Below are positions 1 to 9,575 of a stretch of DNA of 34,740 nucleotides, in pieces; the stretch's first letter is position 1, and each line of letters begins with the position of its first letter. The stretch is from Phaeospirillum sp. (GTDB lineage Bacteria; Pseudomonadota; Alphaproteobacteria; Rhodospirillales; Magnetospirillaceae): contig JAUSFB010000012.1 in assembly GCA_030651575.1 (NCBI GenBank), forward strand, positions 1 through 34,740. Reading direction: 5' to 3'. Both the position numbers and the translations under genes were made by a program. The notes under the pieces are model-generated. The model was not told where the DNA came from. It saw nothing but the letters and a program-made list of their open reading frames with translations, and did no database searches.

Positions 1-487
1 ACCCGCGCCTGCGCCGGAACCCGCCCCCGCCCCGGAACCCGCGCCTGCGCCGGAACCCGCCCCCGCCCCGGAACCCGCACCTGCGCCGGAGCCTGATACT
101 ACTCCGACATCTGAGCTTCCCCCGGAACCCGCGCCTGCGCCGGAACCCGCGCCTGCGCCGGAACCCGCACCTGCTCCGGAACCCGCACCTGCGCCGGAAC
201 CCGCGCCTGCGCCGGAACCCGCGCCCGCCCCGGAGCCCGAGCCTGCGCCGGAACCCGAGCCCGCCCCGGAACCCGCGCCTGCGCCGGAACCCGAGCCTGC
301 GCCGGAACCCGCGCCTGCGCCGGAACCCGAGCCTGCGCCGGAACCCGAGCCTGCGCCGGAACCCGCGCCCGCCCCGGAACCCGCGCCCGCCCCGGAACCC
401 GCGCCCGCTCCGGAACCCGAGCCTGCTCCGGAACCCGCGCCTGTGCCGGAACCCGCGCCTGCGCCGGAGCCCGCGCCGGAACCCGAC
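1..487 (+). repeat. 18-bp in-frame tandem repeat encoding PEPAPA
   Basis: About 26 copies of an 18-bp unit (consensus CCGGAACCCGCGCCTGCG) run from the window edge to about 487. Copies differ mainly at synonymous sites (GCG/GCC/GCA, CCT/CCC) and by Glu/Ala swaps. One non-repeat interruption lies at about 90-120. The unit is a multiple of three, so copy-number change keeps the frame. The array probably continues upstream of the window. It would form an extended, rigid Pro-rich stalk. Confidence 0.95.
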
Positions 488-2299
488 GACAAAGATCACT
501 TCGATAACGGTGTCGGCAACGGTTCCGATAACGGTACTCCCGGTCATTCGACGTCCAATGACGAGAATATCAGTGGAACCGGCGACCCTGAGCATCAGGG
601 CGGCAAGGACCACAAGTCCGAGTCCCACGACGACAAGGGCGGCAAGGACCACAAGTCCGAGTCTCACGACGACAAGGATCACTTCGATAACGGTGTCGGC
701 AACGGTTCCGATAACGGTACTCCCGGTCATTCGACGTCCAATGACGAGAATGTCAGTGGAACCGGCGACCCTGAGCATCAGGGCGGTAAGGACCACAACT
801 CCGAGTCCCATGACGACAAGGGCGGGCATCATGCCGAAGCCTCGGTCGTGGAGACGCCGGTTCTCAGCAGCAGCGCGCATGTCCATACGGTGACCGACCC
901 CGGTGCCACGGTCGGGGCCGCCATTGGGGCCGACAGCGCCCATACCACCACGCAAACCGTTACGACCGGCGGCAATGGAACCGATTTCGGCAATGACAGC
1001 GGCACCTTGGTCATCCATGCCACTGCCGATAAGGGCGGGGACAAGAGCGGCTTCGATATCTTGTATGACGGCCAAGTGATCGGCCATGCCGGAGCTGGCA
1101 CCACGACCCTCAGTGGTCTGGATGTTCACGACGGTGGCAAGCTGAGCTTCCAGGGCGCCAAGGGCACCAATGTCACCGTTGATCAGATTACTCTGAACGG
1201 CGAGAACATCGATGCCGGCCAGGGGGCCAAGAGTGGCGGCGTGCAGGTTGACAGCAGTCACCATAACTTCGACCTTCACAATGGCTCGGTGTCTTTCACC
1301 GTCAACGACGCCAATGCCGGCGCGGTGACCACCACCAGCGAGACCACTCACACCCAGTCCTTGCATGTGGATGTCACCGGAGAGGAATCCCAACTCGGCG
1401 GCATCCATGTGACCGGCCTGCATGCCGGCGATACGGTCAGTGACTCGGGCCATCTCTGGGTCGCCGGCAGCGACGGTTCGGTGACCATCTCCGAGGCGCA
1501 GTTGGATGGAATGGTGTCGGAGGGATCGATCCATCACGACTTCACCGTGACCAGCTCTCACGGCGCGGTCGATACGGTCGGCGTGTCCGGTCTCGACCAT
1601 GATGGCGGGGCCTACGAAGTGCCAAGCCATCTGGTCGCCGACCTCAATATCGCGGCGACCGACCAGGACGCGTCCGCCAGTCTGACCTACAACATCGACG
1701 GGGTGCCCGCCGGTTGCTCGTTGATCAGCGACAGCGGCACGCACGAGGCCGGGACGGATGGTTCGTTCTCATTGTCGAGCGACGACATGCACAATCTGCA
1801 ACTCGTCATGCCCGCCGATGGCAGCGTTTCCGACTTCGACCTGACCGTCAGCGCCACGGCCCAGGACGGAACCTCGGTCGCGAGCGCCTCTCAGAGCCTG
1901 CATGTGGGCGTTAGCGAGGCCCTCGACGGTGGCGATGCCGACAGCATCGGTGTCAGCGGCGCCGAGGACCACGGGATCATCAGCGCTTCCGGCCATGACG
2001 TGATGGGCGGCGGCAATGATGGAGATACCTTCCTGTTTGACTTCGGCGGTGGTCACGATACGGTTGGCGGTGGACAAGGCGGCAACTGGACCGACGTGGC
2101 CGATGCCGCCGACAACGACCATGGCTCGGCGGCGCACGCCTCCGGCGACTCGCAGAACTGGACCGATGTCTCCGAGCATCACGGTGCGGCCCAGCCCGAA
2201 TCCGGTCATGACAAGGGTCACGACGCCCCCGTCCAGCACCATGGCGGCGGTGAAGAGGCTCATGCCCAGTTCGAAAGCATCGACCATGGCAAGATGTAG
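2..2299 (+). CDS. C-terminal part of a giant repetitive secreted/surface protein (5' end outside window)
   Basis: The frame is open from the window edge to TAG at 2297-2299, so this is the last 765 residues of a longer protein; the GTG at 443 lies inside the repeats and is not a real start. Order, counting from position 2: residues 1-160 are a Pro/Glu/Ala repeat (unit PEPAPA) broken once by PDTTPTSELP; about 162-275 are two copies of a 61-residue Asp/His/Gly-rich repeat; about 334-404 resemble a calcium-dependent carbohydrate-binding module (ILYDGQVIG); then Thr/Ser/Asp-rich beta-type sequence; about 669-692 contain GGGNDGDTFLFDFGGGHD, like the RTX calcium-binding repeat end of type I secreted proteins. 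No Cys-rich or membrane segments are seen. By analogy with RTX adhesins it is probably exported by a type I secretion system and acts outside the cell. Function is inferred; the N-terminus is unseen. Confidence 0.8.
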   Translation, partial: PAPAPEPAPAPEPAPAPEPAPAPEPAPAPEPDTTPTSELPPEPAPAPEPAPAPEPAPAPEPAPAPEPAPAPEPAPAPEPEPAPEPEPAPEPAPAPEPEPAPEPAPAPEPEPAPEPEPAPEPAPAPEPAPAPEPAPAPEPEPAPEPAPVPEPAPAPEPAPEPDDKDHFDNGVGNGSDNGTPGHSTSNDENISGTGDPEHQGGKDHKSESHDDKGGKDHKSESHDDKDHFDNGVGNGSDNGTPGHSTSNDENVSGTGDPEHQGGKDHNSESHDDKGGHHAEASVVETPVLSSSAHVHTVTDPGATVGAAIGADSAHTTTQTVTTGGNGTDFGNDSGTLVIHATADKGGDKSGFDILYDGQVIGHAGAGTTTLSGLDVHDGGKLSFQGAKGTNVTVDQITLNGENIDAGQGAKSGGVQVDSSHHNFDLHNGSVSFTVNDANAGAVTTTSETTHTQSLHVDVTGEESQLGGIHVTGLHAGDTVSDSGHLWVAGSDGSVTISEAQLDGMVSEGSIHHDFTVTSSHGAVDTVGVSGLDHDGGAYEVPSHLVADLNIAATDQDASASLTYNIDGVPAGCSLISDSGTHEAGTDGSFSLSSDDMHNLQLVMPADGSVSDFDLTVSATAQDGTSVASASQSLHVGVSEALDGGDADSIGVSGAEDHGIISASGHDVMGGGNDGDTFLFDFGGGHDTVGGGQGGNWTDVADAADNDHGSAAHASGDSQNWTDVSEHHGAAQPESGHDKGHDAPVQHHGGGEEAHAQFESIDHGKM
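488..823 (+). repeat. Two copies of a 183-bp (61-residue) in-frame direct repeat
   Basis: The segment starting GACAAAGATCACTTCGATAA at 488 recurs at 671, an offset of 183 bp, nearly identical at nucleotide level. Each copy encodes DHFDNGVGNGSDNGTPGHST followed by an Asp/Glu/His/Lys-rich tail. The first copy has a doubled GGKDHKSESHDD submodule, the second only one. The near identity of third codon positions suggests recent duplication. The abundance of Asp, His and Glu suggests metal binding, which is an inference. Confidence 0.9.
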
Positions 2300-2387
2300 G
2301 AGATTCAGCTGATTTCGGTCCAGGCCGTCTTTCAGACACAGATGCGCACAGATAAACACAGGTGAATTGAGAACATTTCCATCTGTG

Positions 2388-2402
2388 TCCCGCACAGCGG
2401 GA
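2388..2402. other. Small perfect hairpin in the convergent intergenic region
   Basis: TCCCGC-ACA-GCGGGA is a perfect 6-bp stem with a 3-nt loop, between the 3' end of the giant protein gene and the convergent photolyase. It lies next to ATCTGTGT-type direct and inverted repeats (2335-2420). There is no T-run, so it is not a typical intrinsic terminator. Confidence 0.5.
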
Positions 2403-2461
2403 ATCTGTGTGTATCTGTGGCCCATTTCCCGTCCGGTCCGCTTGGATGTCGATTGAGCCTA
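2392..2461 (-). repeat. Dispersed 3'-flank repeat, copy A (46-bp core 2416-2461)
   Basis: The core at 2416-2461 matches 9530-9575 at 42 of 46 positions. Similarity continues outward to about 2392 (GCACAGCGGGAAT versus GCGCAGCGGGAAT) with a roughly 10-bp length difference. On the minus strand the repeat begins exactly at the TAG stop codon of the photolyase gene. Copy B has the same relation to the PSD-like gene, although the two genes are unrelated. Confidence 0.85.
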
Positions 2462-3886
2462 TGCCTTCAACCCGGCGAATGCGGCCAGTGCCCGCTTGCG
2501 GGCCTGATCGTGATCGACCAGCGGGAGCGGATAGGTCTTGCCGAGCGTCACTCCCGCTTGACGGAGAACCTGGGCGGGGGCTCGCCATGGCTGGTGGAGC
2601 CAGCGGTCGGGCAGGCCGGCCAGTTCCGGGCACCATTCTCGGACATAGGCCCCGTCGGCGTCGAATTTCTCGCCTTGCAGCACCGGATTGAACACCCGGA
2701 AGAAGGGGGAGGCGTCGGCGCCGCAGCCCGCCACCCACTGCCAGCTTGCCGCGTTACTGGCCAGATCGGCGTCCACCAGGGTGTCTCGGAACCACGCTTC
2801 GCCCACTCGCCACGACACCAGCAGATCCTTGACCAGGAACGACGCCGTCACCATGCGAATGCGGTTATGCATCCAGCCGGTGGCCCAAAGCTGGCGCATG
2901 CCGGCATCGACGATGGGATAGCCGGTGCCGCCATGCCGCCATGCCGCCACGCCGTCCGGATCGTCCCGCCAGACCAATCGCTCGAATTCCGGCCGCAGCG
3001 GACGCTGGGGAAGGTCGGGGAATTGGCGCAGCAACTGGGCGGAGAATTCCCGCCAGCCCAACTCGGCCAGAAAGCGGTCGCGGCCTTCCCCCGGTTCTCC
3101 GGCGGCCCGCGCGGCATGAAACAGCTGCCGGGGCGATATCTCGCCAAAGTGAAGATGCGGCGACAGGCGCGAGGTCCCGTCCTGGCCCGGCCGGTTGCGG
3201 CCAACGGCGTAGAAGGGAAGATTCCTGCCGAGAAACTCGCTTGAGCGGGCCTGGGCGGATGCTTCGCCCGGTCGCCATGATCGGCGCAGCCCGTCGGCCC
3301 AATCCGGCGTATGCGGCGTCAACCGCCAGGACTCCAGGTCGTCGCCGGCAATGGCGCCGGACCAGGGCCGCAGCGCGATGGGCGGCGGCAGGGGCGGCGG
3401 CGGCGGTGGGGCGGCGAGGCAAGCCTTCCAGAACGGCGTGAAGACCTTGAACGGCTGACCCGACTGGCTGACGATAGTGTCGGGCTTGAACAGCAAGGCG
3501 GCGTCGAACGACCGGGTGGCGACGCCAAGCCCGGCCAAGGCGGCGGCGCATGCCGCATCCTGGCGCTCGGCCCAGGGCTCGGTCCGACGGTTCCACAGCA
3601 CGGCGTCCGCCTCGACCTCGCGCGCCAGTCGGGGCAAGACCGTCTCGGCGAGGCCGTGCAGCAGGTGGAGCGGCGCCCCCAGCGACTGGTCCAGTGCCTT
3701 CAGGCTATGATGCAGCCACCAGCGCGAGGCCCCACCCTCGGCCCATGGCCCGTCCGTCTCGGCCTGATGGATATAGACCGGGATGACTGGACGGCCCGTC
3801 GCCACGGCCGCGGTAAGGGCGGGGTTGTCGCCCAGGCGCAGATCGCGGCGGAACCAGACGATGGTCGGAGCGGGGTTCGGCGGCAT
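2459..3886 (-). CDS. phrB: Deoxyribodipyrimidine photolyase (class I CPD photolyase/cryptochrome family)
   Basis: A 475-residue cytoplasmic flavoprotein that repairs cyclobutane pyrimidine dimers with blue-light energy. The N-terminus TIVWFRRDLRLGDNPAL is the classic start of the antenna-chromophore (alpha/beta) domain. The C-terminal FAD domain shows GYPIVDAGMRQLWATGWMHN, then DADLASNAASWQWVAGCGAD and FFRVFNP, which build the FAD and lesion pocket. ATG at 3886 is chosen because the family begins at this point and AAAGG lies about 10 nt upstream; the frame is open a further 34 codons to 3988, but that part has no family similarity. The length is normal. The gene converges with the giant repeat protein gene, and its stop codon sits in a dispersed repeat. 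Confidence 0.95.
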   Translation of the reverse strand: MPPNPAPTIVWFRRDLRLGDNPALTAAVATGRPVIPVYIHQAETDGPWAEGGASRWWLHHSLKALDQSLGAPLHLLHGLAETVLPRLAREVEADAVLWNRRTEPWAERQDAACAAALAGLGVATRSFDAALLFKPDTIVSQSGQPFKVFTPFWKACLAAPPPPPPLPPPIALRPWSGAIAGDDLESWRLTPHTPDWADGLRRSWRPGEASAQARSSEFLGRNLPFYAVGRNRPGQDGTSRLSPHLHFGEISPRQLFHAARAAGEPGEGRDRFLAELGWREFSAQLLRQFPDLPQRPLRPEFERLVWRDDPDGVAAWRHGGTGYPIVDAGMRQLWATGWMHNRIRMVTASFLVKDLLVSWRVGEAWFRDTLVDADLASNAASWQWVAGCGADASPFFRVFNPVLQGEKFDADGAYVREWCPELAGLPDRWLHQPWRAPAQVLRQAGVTLGKTYPLPLVDHDQARKRALAAFAGLKA

Positions 3887-4191
3887 GACGGGAAACCTTT
3901 CGGGGGAATTGTACCGGGAAAGCCCGTCTGGCGCATAGGCCGCAGTCTGGACCGCCCCCAATTGGATGTTTGTTGCTGTTATCGGCATATTTTTACTTGT
4001 AATACGCTGCTCTTGACTTCTCGGGGGCCAGCAAACCCAGTGACCACGTCATTTGTTGAAGGGTTGTGTGGTAAATCACGGAGAAAGTGTTGGAAGGTGC
4101 GGATTGATTCTTGTCCTTGGCCTGCGCTGGGGTCAAGATCGGGATACAAGGCATCCGTTGCCCGGGCGCGCTGGATCAAGGAAATGGCTGA
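3887..4191. other. Divergent intergenic region, photolyase / binding-protein operon
   Basis: About 305 bp without a supported gene, between two divergent start codons, so it should hold promoters for both. An AT-richer segment lies at about 3980-4015. A TTGACT at 4013-4018 has no good -10 partner at normal spacing, so no promoter is called. The ribosome binding site of the right-hand gene (AAGGAA) is at 4178-4183. Confidence 0.5.
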
Positions 4192-5223
4192 ATGCTTCGT
4201 GTGAAAGGTTGGATGAGGGCTCTCGCCGGGGTGGCGATGGTGGTCACCGGCTTGGCGGTTGGACCGGCCGACGCGGCGGATCGGCCGACGCTGGAGGCGG
4301 TGCGGGCCAATCACGACATGCGTTGCGGCGTGTTTCCCGACGATCCCGGACGCAGCGCCATCAACGCCACGGGGCGATGGGACGGTTTTTATGTGGATTT
4401 CTGCCGGGCGGTGGCGGCCGCCGTGCTGGGAAACCCGGATTTCGTCCAGTATGTGGAGGTCGGGTCCAAGACGCGCTTCTCGTCCCTGATGGACAAGAAG
4501 GTCGATGTCGTCATGTACAGCTCGACCTGGACCATGGGGCGCGAGAATGATTTTCGCATCGCCTTTCCGGCGGTCTACCTGTTCGACGGGCAGGGCTTTT
4601 TGGTGCGGCGCCAGTCGGGCATCAAGGGCCTGGCCGACCTTCGGGGTAAGTCCATCTGCGTCACAGAGAACACCACCACCCAGAAAACCATTGAGGACAT
4701 CAACCGCAGCCGGAACTTGGGCGCCAAGATCGTCTATTCCAATGGCGACAATTTCTTTCGCGGCGCCTGTGACGCCTATACCGCCGACCGGATGAATTTG
4801 GCCACCAACCGCGCCAACCGCTCGGACGACGCCACTCAGTACATTATTCTGCCGGACGTGGTCTCGCGCGAGCCCATCGGCCCCATGGTGCGCAATGATG
4901 ACGTTCAATGGACGCGGATCATCCGGTCGGTGGTGCACGCCCTGATCGTGGCCGAGGAGTTGGGGCTGACCCGCGACAATGTGGACGCGGCCCTGGCGGC
5001 GGGGCGAGGCGGCGAGACCGACCTTCTGTTGGGAGGCTCGGGCAATTTCGGCGAGCAGATGGGGCTGACCCGCGACTGGGCCTTTCGCGCCATCAAGGCG
5101 GTGGGCAATTACGGCGAGGTCTATGATCGCCATTTCGGGCCGAAAACCGCCATCGGCGTCGAGCGGGGATTGAACCGGCTGTGGTCCGACGGCGGCGTGC
5201 TCTACGCGCCGTTGTTCAAGTGA
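4192..5223 (+). CDS. Periplasmic amino-acid-binding protein (family 3, AapJ-like), likely a sensory partner
   Basis: A 343-residue solute-binding protein. A signal peptide covers about residues 1-28 (hydrophobic [15 protein letters not shown], then ADA-AD). The mature part follows the general L-amino-acid-binding protein AapJ pattern: [25 protein letters not shown], a [18 protein letters not shown] stretch and a TTTQKTIED region. The ATG at 4192 is preceded by AAGGAA with 8-nt spacing; an internal ATG at residue 8 is possible. No permease or ATPase genes lie beside it. Instead a hybrid histidine kinase starts 10 bp downstream, so it may deliver ligand to the kinase sensor domain, as TorT does for TorS, rather than serve transport. 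That role is inferred; family assignment is firm. Confidence 0.88.
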   Translation: MLRVKGWMRALAGVAMVVTGLAVGPADAADRPTLEAVRANHDMRCGVFPDDPGRSAINATGRWDGFYVDFCRAVAAAVLGNPDFVQYVEVGSKTRFSSLMDKKVDVVMYSSTWTMGRENDFRIAFPAVYLFDGQGFLVRRQSGIKGLADLRGKSICVTENTTTQKTIEDINRSRNLGAKIVYSNGDNFFRGACDAYTADRMNLATNRANRSDDATQYIILPDVVSREPIGPMVRNDDVQWTRIIRSVVHALIVAEELGLTRDNVDAALAAGRGGETDLLLGGSGNFGEQMGLTRDWAFRAIKAVGNYGEVYDRHFGPKTAIGVERGLNRLWSDGGVLYAPLFK

Positions 5224-5233
5224 CCGCCGCCGC

Positions 5234-8200
5234 ATGAGCAACGCGCCGCCGCAGCCCAGGACGATCAGACATCAAGGCGTGGGATTTCGCCTGGTGGTCG
5301 CCCTGCTGTCGGTATTCGGCCTGTTCATGGTGTCCACCGCGGTGGTGGTCTATGCCCTTCACGAACAGTATTGGGGCTTCAAGGGGCTGGCGGAGAAGCA
5401 TTTCGACCGCGCCATGACCGTGGCCGAGCTGTCCCGCGATGCCGAGATGCTGGCCACCGAAGTGTTCGAGGGCATGTTGGGCATCGCCCGCAGCAATACC
5501 GAGGAGCAGGCCTCCACCTCGGCGCTGGTGCGGATTTTCACCGATGTGCGCGACAAGCTGAAAGGCCCTGACGGCGATCAGGCCAGGGCGCTGGGTGAAA
5601 TCGACAAGTTGCAGCAGCCCTATTTCGACAGCCTGCAAACCCTGCGCGCCTTGCTGGTGGAAGAACGGGCGCTGAAGAGCGAGCGGCTCAACGCTCTGAA
5701 GGATCTGAACGCGGTCGCCGACGAGGCCGAGCACCTGCTGATCGGAGCCTCGCGCGGCGGCGAGTTCGCGGTTCACGCCTGGGCCATTCTCGGCGGCGCG
5801 GCTTCGGTGCTGACCTCCGAGCAGGTGGGGCAGATCGCGGCCATCCGCGCCCGCGCCGAGGAGCATGTCAAAGGCATGAGGGCTGCGGCGGGGACGGACC
5901 CCGCCAGGACCGGCTTTGCCGATCGGTTGGAGGTGGTGGCCCGTCAGATCTTCGAAATGCGCGAACCGACCCTGCAAAGCCAGCGCGCCTCCCTGGCCAC
6001 TGCGCGCCAGACCCGGGTGCTGTCGCAGAAACTGACCAGTAGCACCGTCAACTATTACCTCGATCTCAAGCATCAGGCCCAAGACGCCATCGCGCGCCAC
6101 GAGATGATCGCCCGGTATACCATCGGCCTGGCCGCCGCGCTGCTGGGCCTCGCCATTATCCTGACCGTGATCGTCGTCTCTTATATCGGGCGTTCGATCG
6201 TGCGCCGGCTGAATGCGTTGAGCCAATCCATGACGGCGCATGTGAACGGCGCGCCGGTGGTCATCCCCACCGATGGGAGTGACGAGATTTCGGATATGGC
6301 GCACGCCTTCGAGGTGTTCGTCACCGCCCGCCGCTCCGCCGAGAACGGGCTGGAGGCAGCCCGCAGGGAAGCCGAACAGGCCAACCGGGCCAAAAGCGAG
6401 TTCCTCGCCAATATGAGCCACGAGATCCGCACCCCCCTGAACGGGGTGATCGGATTCGGTCATCTGCTGCGCCAGACCGAACTCAACCGCACGCAGGAAG
6501 ACTATGTGGCCAAGATCCAGAACTCGGCGCAACACCTGCTGCGGGTGATCGACGACATCCTCGACTTCTCCAAGATCGAGGCCGGCCGGTTGGAGTTGGA
6601 GCATGTCGCCTTCGACCTCAGCGAGGTGCTGGACACGGTCTCGGACATCTTGCTGGCCGGCGCGGTCAAGAAGGGGGTCGAGTTTCTCATCGTCGCGCCG
6701 CGCGACCTGCCGCATGAACTGGTGGGCGACCCGCTGCGGCTGGTGCAGATCCTGGTCAATATCGTCGGCAACGCCATCAAGTTCACCGAGTTCGGAACCG
6801 TCCGGCTGGCCATTTCGGTGGTTGAGCTTGATGCCGAGCGTGCCCGCCTGCGCTTTGACGTCAGCGATACGGGAATCGGCATGACCGACGCCCAGGTCGG
6901 CAATCTGTTCGGGGAGTTCCAGCAGGCCGACCGGTCGATCACCCGGCGTTTCGGCGGCACCGGCCTGGGCTTGGCCATCAGCAGGCGGCTTGCCGACCTG
7001 ATGGGGGGGCGGATCAAGGTCCGCAGCGACGAGGGCAAGGGCAGCACCTTTTCCTTCACCTTCGACTTCCAGCGTCAGCAGGACGCGATTGCGCGCGATT
7101 GCATCATTCCCGAGGATGTCGCCGATCTGCGGATTCTGGTCGCCGACGGCAACGACGTCACCCGTGGCGACCTTACGCAGCGGCTGGCCGGATTCGGATT
7201 CGGCCATGCCGAGGCGGCGACCGGACAGGCGGCCGTGGACGAGTGGGGCCGGGCCGCCCGCGAGGGCCAGCCCTATAGCTTGATGATTCTCGACGACACC
7301 ATCCAGGGGCCGGATTGTTCACGGGTGATGGCGGGGGTGATGGAAGAAGACGCCACGGGGCGTCCTCCACCGGTGATCATCGTCACCGGGTTTGCCCAGC
7401 CGCGCATCGACGGGGCCGCCATCGCGGCGGTGCTGCGGAAGCCGCTGCGCACCTCGGATCTGTTCAACGCCATCCTCAGCGTCTTTGGCAAGACGGTTCC
7501 AACCTCGAAATACCGCCGCTGGGCCGAGTTCCAGACGCCGCAGGAATGGGTGATGCTGCGGGGCAAGCGGGTGCTGCTGGTCGAAGATCAGCCGTTCAAC
7601 CGCGAAATCGCCACGGCCTTGTTGCAAAAGCAGGGCATCGAGGTCGAGATCGCCGTCAATGGGCGCGAAGCGGTGGAGCGGGTGCTGGCCGTGGACCCGG
7701 GTTATTTCGACCTTGTCCTGATGGATGTGCAGATGCCGGAGATGGATGGCAAGCAGGCCACCCGCCTGATCCGCGAGACCTTCTCCGCCGAGCAGTTGCC
7801 CATCATCGCCATGACCGCCCATGTGCTGGGCGAGGAGCGCGAGGCCTGTCTTCAGTCCGGCATGAACGACCATATCGCCAAGCCGGTCGACGTCAAGAAA
7901 CTGTGGTCGGTGCTGTTCAAATGGGCCGGCCTGGGCGGCTGCGACGTGGTGGAGCCGCCGTCCAGGCCGGCGGAACCGTCGGCGGGCATCCTTCCGGCCA
8001 CCCTGCCGGGCTTCGATATCGTCCCGGCGGTGCGCAGACTGGGCGATAACGCCGTCCTGCTCCGCGATCTGATGCTGGAATTCGCCAAATGCGCCCCCCA
8101 GGTGGGAGAGCAACTGCGCGACGCGCTGACCCGCCAGGATCGGGAGCAGGCCGAACGGGTCGCCCATAGCCTTAAAAGCATGGCGGCCTCGGTTGCCGCC

Positions 8201-8605
8201 GCCGATCTGTCCGCCGCCGCCGCCGCCCTGGAAGCCGCCCTGCACGCGAATGACGCCACCGAGGAGCTTGTCGGGCGGCTGGACGCGGCCTTTGCCACCG
8301 CCTTGCAATCCATCTCCACCTTGCCCGGAGCCGCGCCGGTGGTGGACGCCGCCCTGCGCCCACAGTGGGATGGTGCCGCATGGGTGGTCCGGCGCAACGA
8401 GATGAACGCCATCGCCGGGCTGTTGGAGCGTCAGGATTTCGACGGCGAACGGATGTTCAGGGAACTGGTGGCCACTTGTTTTTCGGACGGAGCGGCCCCG
8501 GCGGAACTGGCGGCCATCGGCGCCTTGATCGACGACCTGAACTTCAAGCAGGCCGCGCGGCAGTTGAGGGGCCTGTTGGACACTATGCCAGGTGGCGGAT
8601 CATGA
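5234..8605 (+). CDS. Hybrid sensor histidine kinase (TM-sensor-TM-HAMP-HisKA-HATPase-REC-REC-HPt)
   Basis: A 1123-residue inner-membrane phosphorelay kinase. TM1 is about residues 17-42; a mostly helical periplasmic domain follows to about 294 (TorS-like in layout); TM2 is 295-318; then HAMP. HisKA carries [11 protein letters not shown] with His396. The ATPase domain has N box [15 protein letters not shown] and [13 protein letters not shown]1 (about 640-760) is partly degenerate: one of the two N-terminal acidic residues is Gly (VADGND), though Asp687/688 and the Lys remain. REC2 is canonical with Asp831 in [13 protein letters not shown] and AKP. The C-terminal HPt has His978 in [10 protein letters not shown]. 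The gene sits between the binding-protein gene and the GGDEF gene, whose ATG overlaps its stop (ATGA at 8602-8605). The likely flow is ligand, kinase, HPt, REC-GGDEF. Confidence 0.93.
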   Translation: MSNAPPQPRTIRHQGVGFRLVVALLSVFGLFMVSTAVVVYALHEQYWGFKGLAEKHFDRAMTVAELSRDAEMLATEVFEGMLGIARSNTEEQASTSALVRIFTDVRDKLKGPDGDQARALGEIDKLQQPYFDSLQTLRALLVEERALKSERLNALKDLNAVADEAEHLLIGASRGGEFAVHAWAILGGAASVLTSEQVGQIAAIRARAEEHVKGMRAAAGTDPARTGFADRLEVVARQIFEMREPTLQSQRASLATARQTRVLSQKLTSSTVNYYLDLKHQAQDAIARHEMIARYTIGLAAALLGLAIILTVIVVSYIGRSIVRRLNALSQSMTAHVNGAPVVIPTDGSDEISDMAHAFEVFVTARRSAENGLEAARREAEQANRAKSEFLANMSHEIRTPLNGVIGFGHLLRQTELNRTQEDYVAKIQNSAQHLLRVIDDILDFSKIEAGRLELEHVAFDLSEVLDTVSDILLAGAVKKGVEFLIVAPRDLPHELVGDPLRLVQILVNIVGNAIKFTEFGTVRLAISVVELDAERARLRFDVSDTGIGMTDAQVGNLFGEFQQADRSITRRFGGTGLGLAISRRLADLMGGRIKVRSDEGKGSTFSFTFDFQRQQDAIARDCIIPEDVADLRILVADGNDVTRGDLTQRLAGFGFGHAEAATGQAAVDEWGRAAREGQPYSLMILDDTIQGPDCSRVMAGVMEEDATGRPPPVIIVTGFAQPRIDGAAIAAVLRKPLRTSDLFNAILSVFGKTVPTSKYRRWAEFQTPQEWVMLRGKRVLLVEDQPFNREIATALLQKQGIEVEIAVNGREAVERVLAVDPGYFDLVLMDVQMPEMDGKQATRLIRETFSAEQLPIIAMTAHVLGEEREACLQSGMNDHIAKPVDVKKLWSVLFKWAGLGGCDVVEPPSRPAEPSAGILPATLPGFDIVPAVRRLGDNAVLLRDLMLEFAKCAPQVGEQLRDALTRQDREQAERVAHSLKSMAASVAAADLSAAAAALEAALHANDATEELVGRLDAAFATALQSISTLPGAAPVVDAALRPQWDGAAWVVRRNEMNAIAGLLERQDFDGERMFRELVATCFSDGAAPAELAAIGALIDDLNFKQAARQLRGLLDTMPGGGS

Positions 8606-9504
8606 GCGAGCGGCAGAGCATCCTTATCGTCGATGACGACGCCACCGGGCTGCGGGTGTTGCGGCAGGCCTTTGTCGATCAGTACCGCGTGTTGTTCGCC
8701 ACCACCGGCGGGGACGCGCTGCTCATCGCCCAGCGCGAATTGCCCGACCTGATCATTCTCGATATCGTGATGCCCGACATCGACGGCCATTCCGTCTTGC
8801 GTCAGCTCAAGGCCAACGAGCAGACTACCGATATCCCGGTGATCTTCCTGACCGGACGGACCCGTGAGGCCGACGAGAAGATCGGGCTGGAACTGGGGGC
8901 GGTCGATTACTGGACCAAGCCGGTCAAGATCGATATCGCCCGAATTCGCGCCCATAACCACCTGGAACTCAAACGGCATCGCGACCTGCTGGCCAGATTG
9001 GCCCTGACCGACAGCCTGTGCGATATCCCCAACCGGCGCAGCTTCGATCTGAGCCTCGACCGCGAATGGCGCCGGGGCCTTCGGTTCGTGCGGCCGCTGT
9101 CGATGGTCCTGATCGATGTGGACAAGTTCAAGTCGTTCAACGATCAGTACGGCCATCCGGCCGGCGATGGTTGCCTGCGACGTGTCGCCGGGATCATCGA
9201 GGATTGCCTGGAGCGTCCCGGCGATCTGGTGGCCCGCTATGGCGGCGAGGAGTTCGCCTGCATCCTGCCCGAGACCGAGCGCGACGGGGCCTCGCAAATC
9301 GCCGAGCAATTGCGCCAAGCGGTGCTGGAAGCCCGGATTCCTCACGCCCGCTCGCTGGCCGATGGCTTCGTCAGCATCAGCTGTGGTGTCGCAACCATGA
9401 TTCCAAGCCATGGGCTGCGGCCGGAGGTTCTGGTCGATGTGGCCGACAAGGCCCTTTACATGGCCAAACGGGATGGCCGCAACCGGGTCGTCACGGCTCC
9501 TTGA
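8602..9504 (+). CDS. Response-regulator diguanylate cyclase (REC-GGDEF)
   Basis: A 300-residue cytoplasmic protein that should make cyclic-di-GMP from two GTP when phosphorylated. The N-terminal receiver starts [11 protein letters not shown] and has phospho-acceptor Asp54 in [10 protein letters not shown], with T and K residues in FLTGR and TKP. The C-terminal cyclase has [10 protein letters not shown] for metal and GTP binding and the active-site signature GGEEF at residues 214-218. An inhibitory I-site RPGD at 205-208 lies five residues before it, so product feedback is expected. The start codon overlaps the kinase stop, implying translational coupling and making this receiver the most likely output of the upstream phosphorelay. 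The layout is close to half of PleD (one REC rather than two). Confidence 0.93.
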   Translation: MSERQSILIVDDDATGLRVLRQAFVDQYRVLFATTGGDALLIAQRELPDLIILDIVMPDIDGHSVLRQLKANEQTTDIPVIFLTGRTREADEKIGLELGAVDYWTKPVKIDIARIRAHNHLELKRHRDLLARLALTDSLCDIPNRRSFDLSLDREWRRGLRFVRPLSMVLIDVDKFKSFNDQYGHPAGDGCLRRVAGIIEDCLERPGDLVARYGGEEFACILPETERDGASQIAEQLRQAVLEARIPHARSLADGFVSISCGVATMIPSHGLRPEVLVDVADKALYMAKRDGRNRVVTAP

Positions 9505-9515
9505 TGCTTTGATCG

Positions 9516-9575
9516 GCGCAGCGGGAATATGTGGCCCATTTCCTGTCCTGTCCGCTTGAATGTCGATTGACCCTA
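9516..9575 (-). repeat. Dispersed 3'-flank repeat, copy B (46-bp core 9530-9575)
   Basis: This is the second copy of the element at 2392-2461, with four mismatches in the 46-bp core and a shorter outer part. On the minus strand it begins at the TAG stop codon of the PSD-like gene, and it fills most of the 68-bp gap to the convergent cyclase gene. Confidence 0.85.

Noticed and set aside
1-487. CRISPR-like array
   Set aside because: The 18-bp units are contiguous without spacers and are in-frame coding repeats.
443-2299. GTG at 443 as the start of the repetitive protein
   Set aside because: The same frame and the same PEPAPA repeat continue to the window edge without a stop.
4013-4041. TTGACT as a -35 box for the binding-protein operon
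   Set aside because: No acceptable -10 sequence lies 16-18 bp downstream.
5216-7207. 663-codon minus-strand open frame
   Set aside because: It is a mirror of the hybrid kinase gene, with no ribosome site and no recognisable domain.
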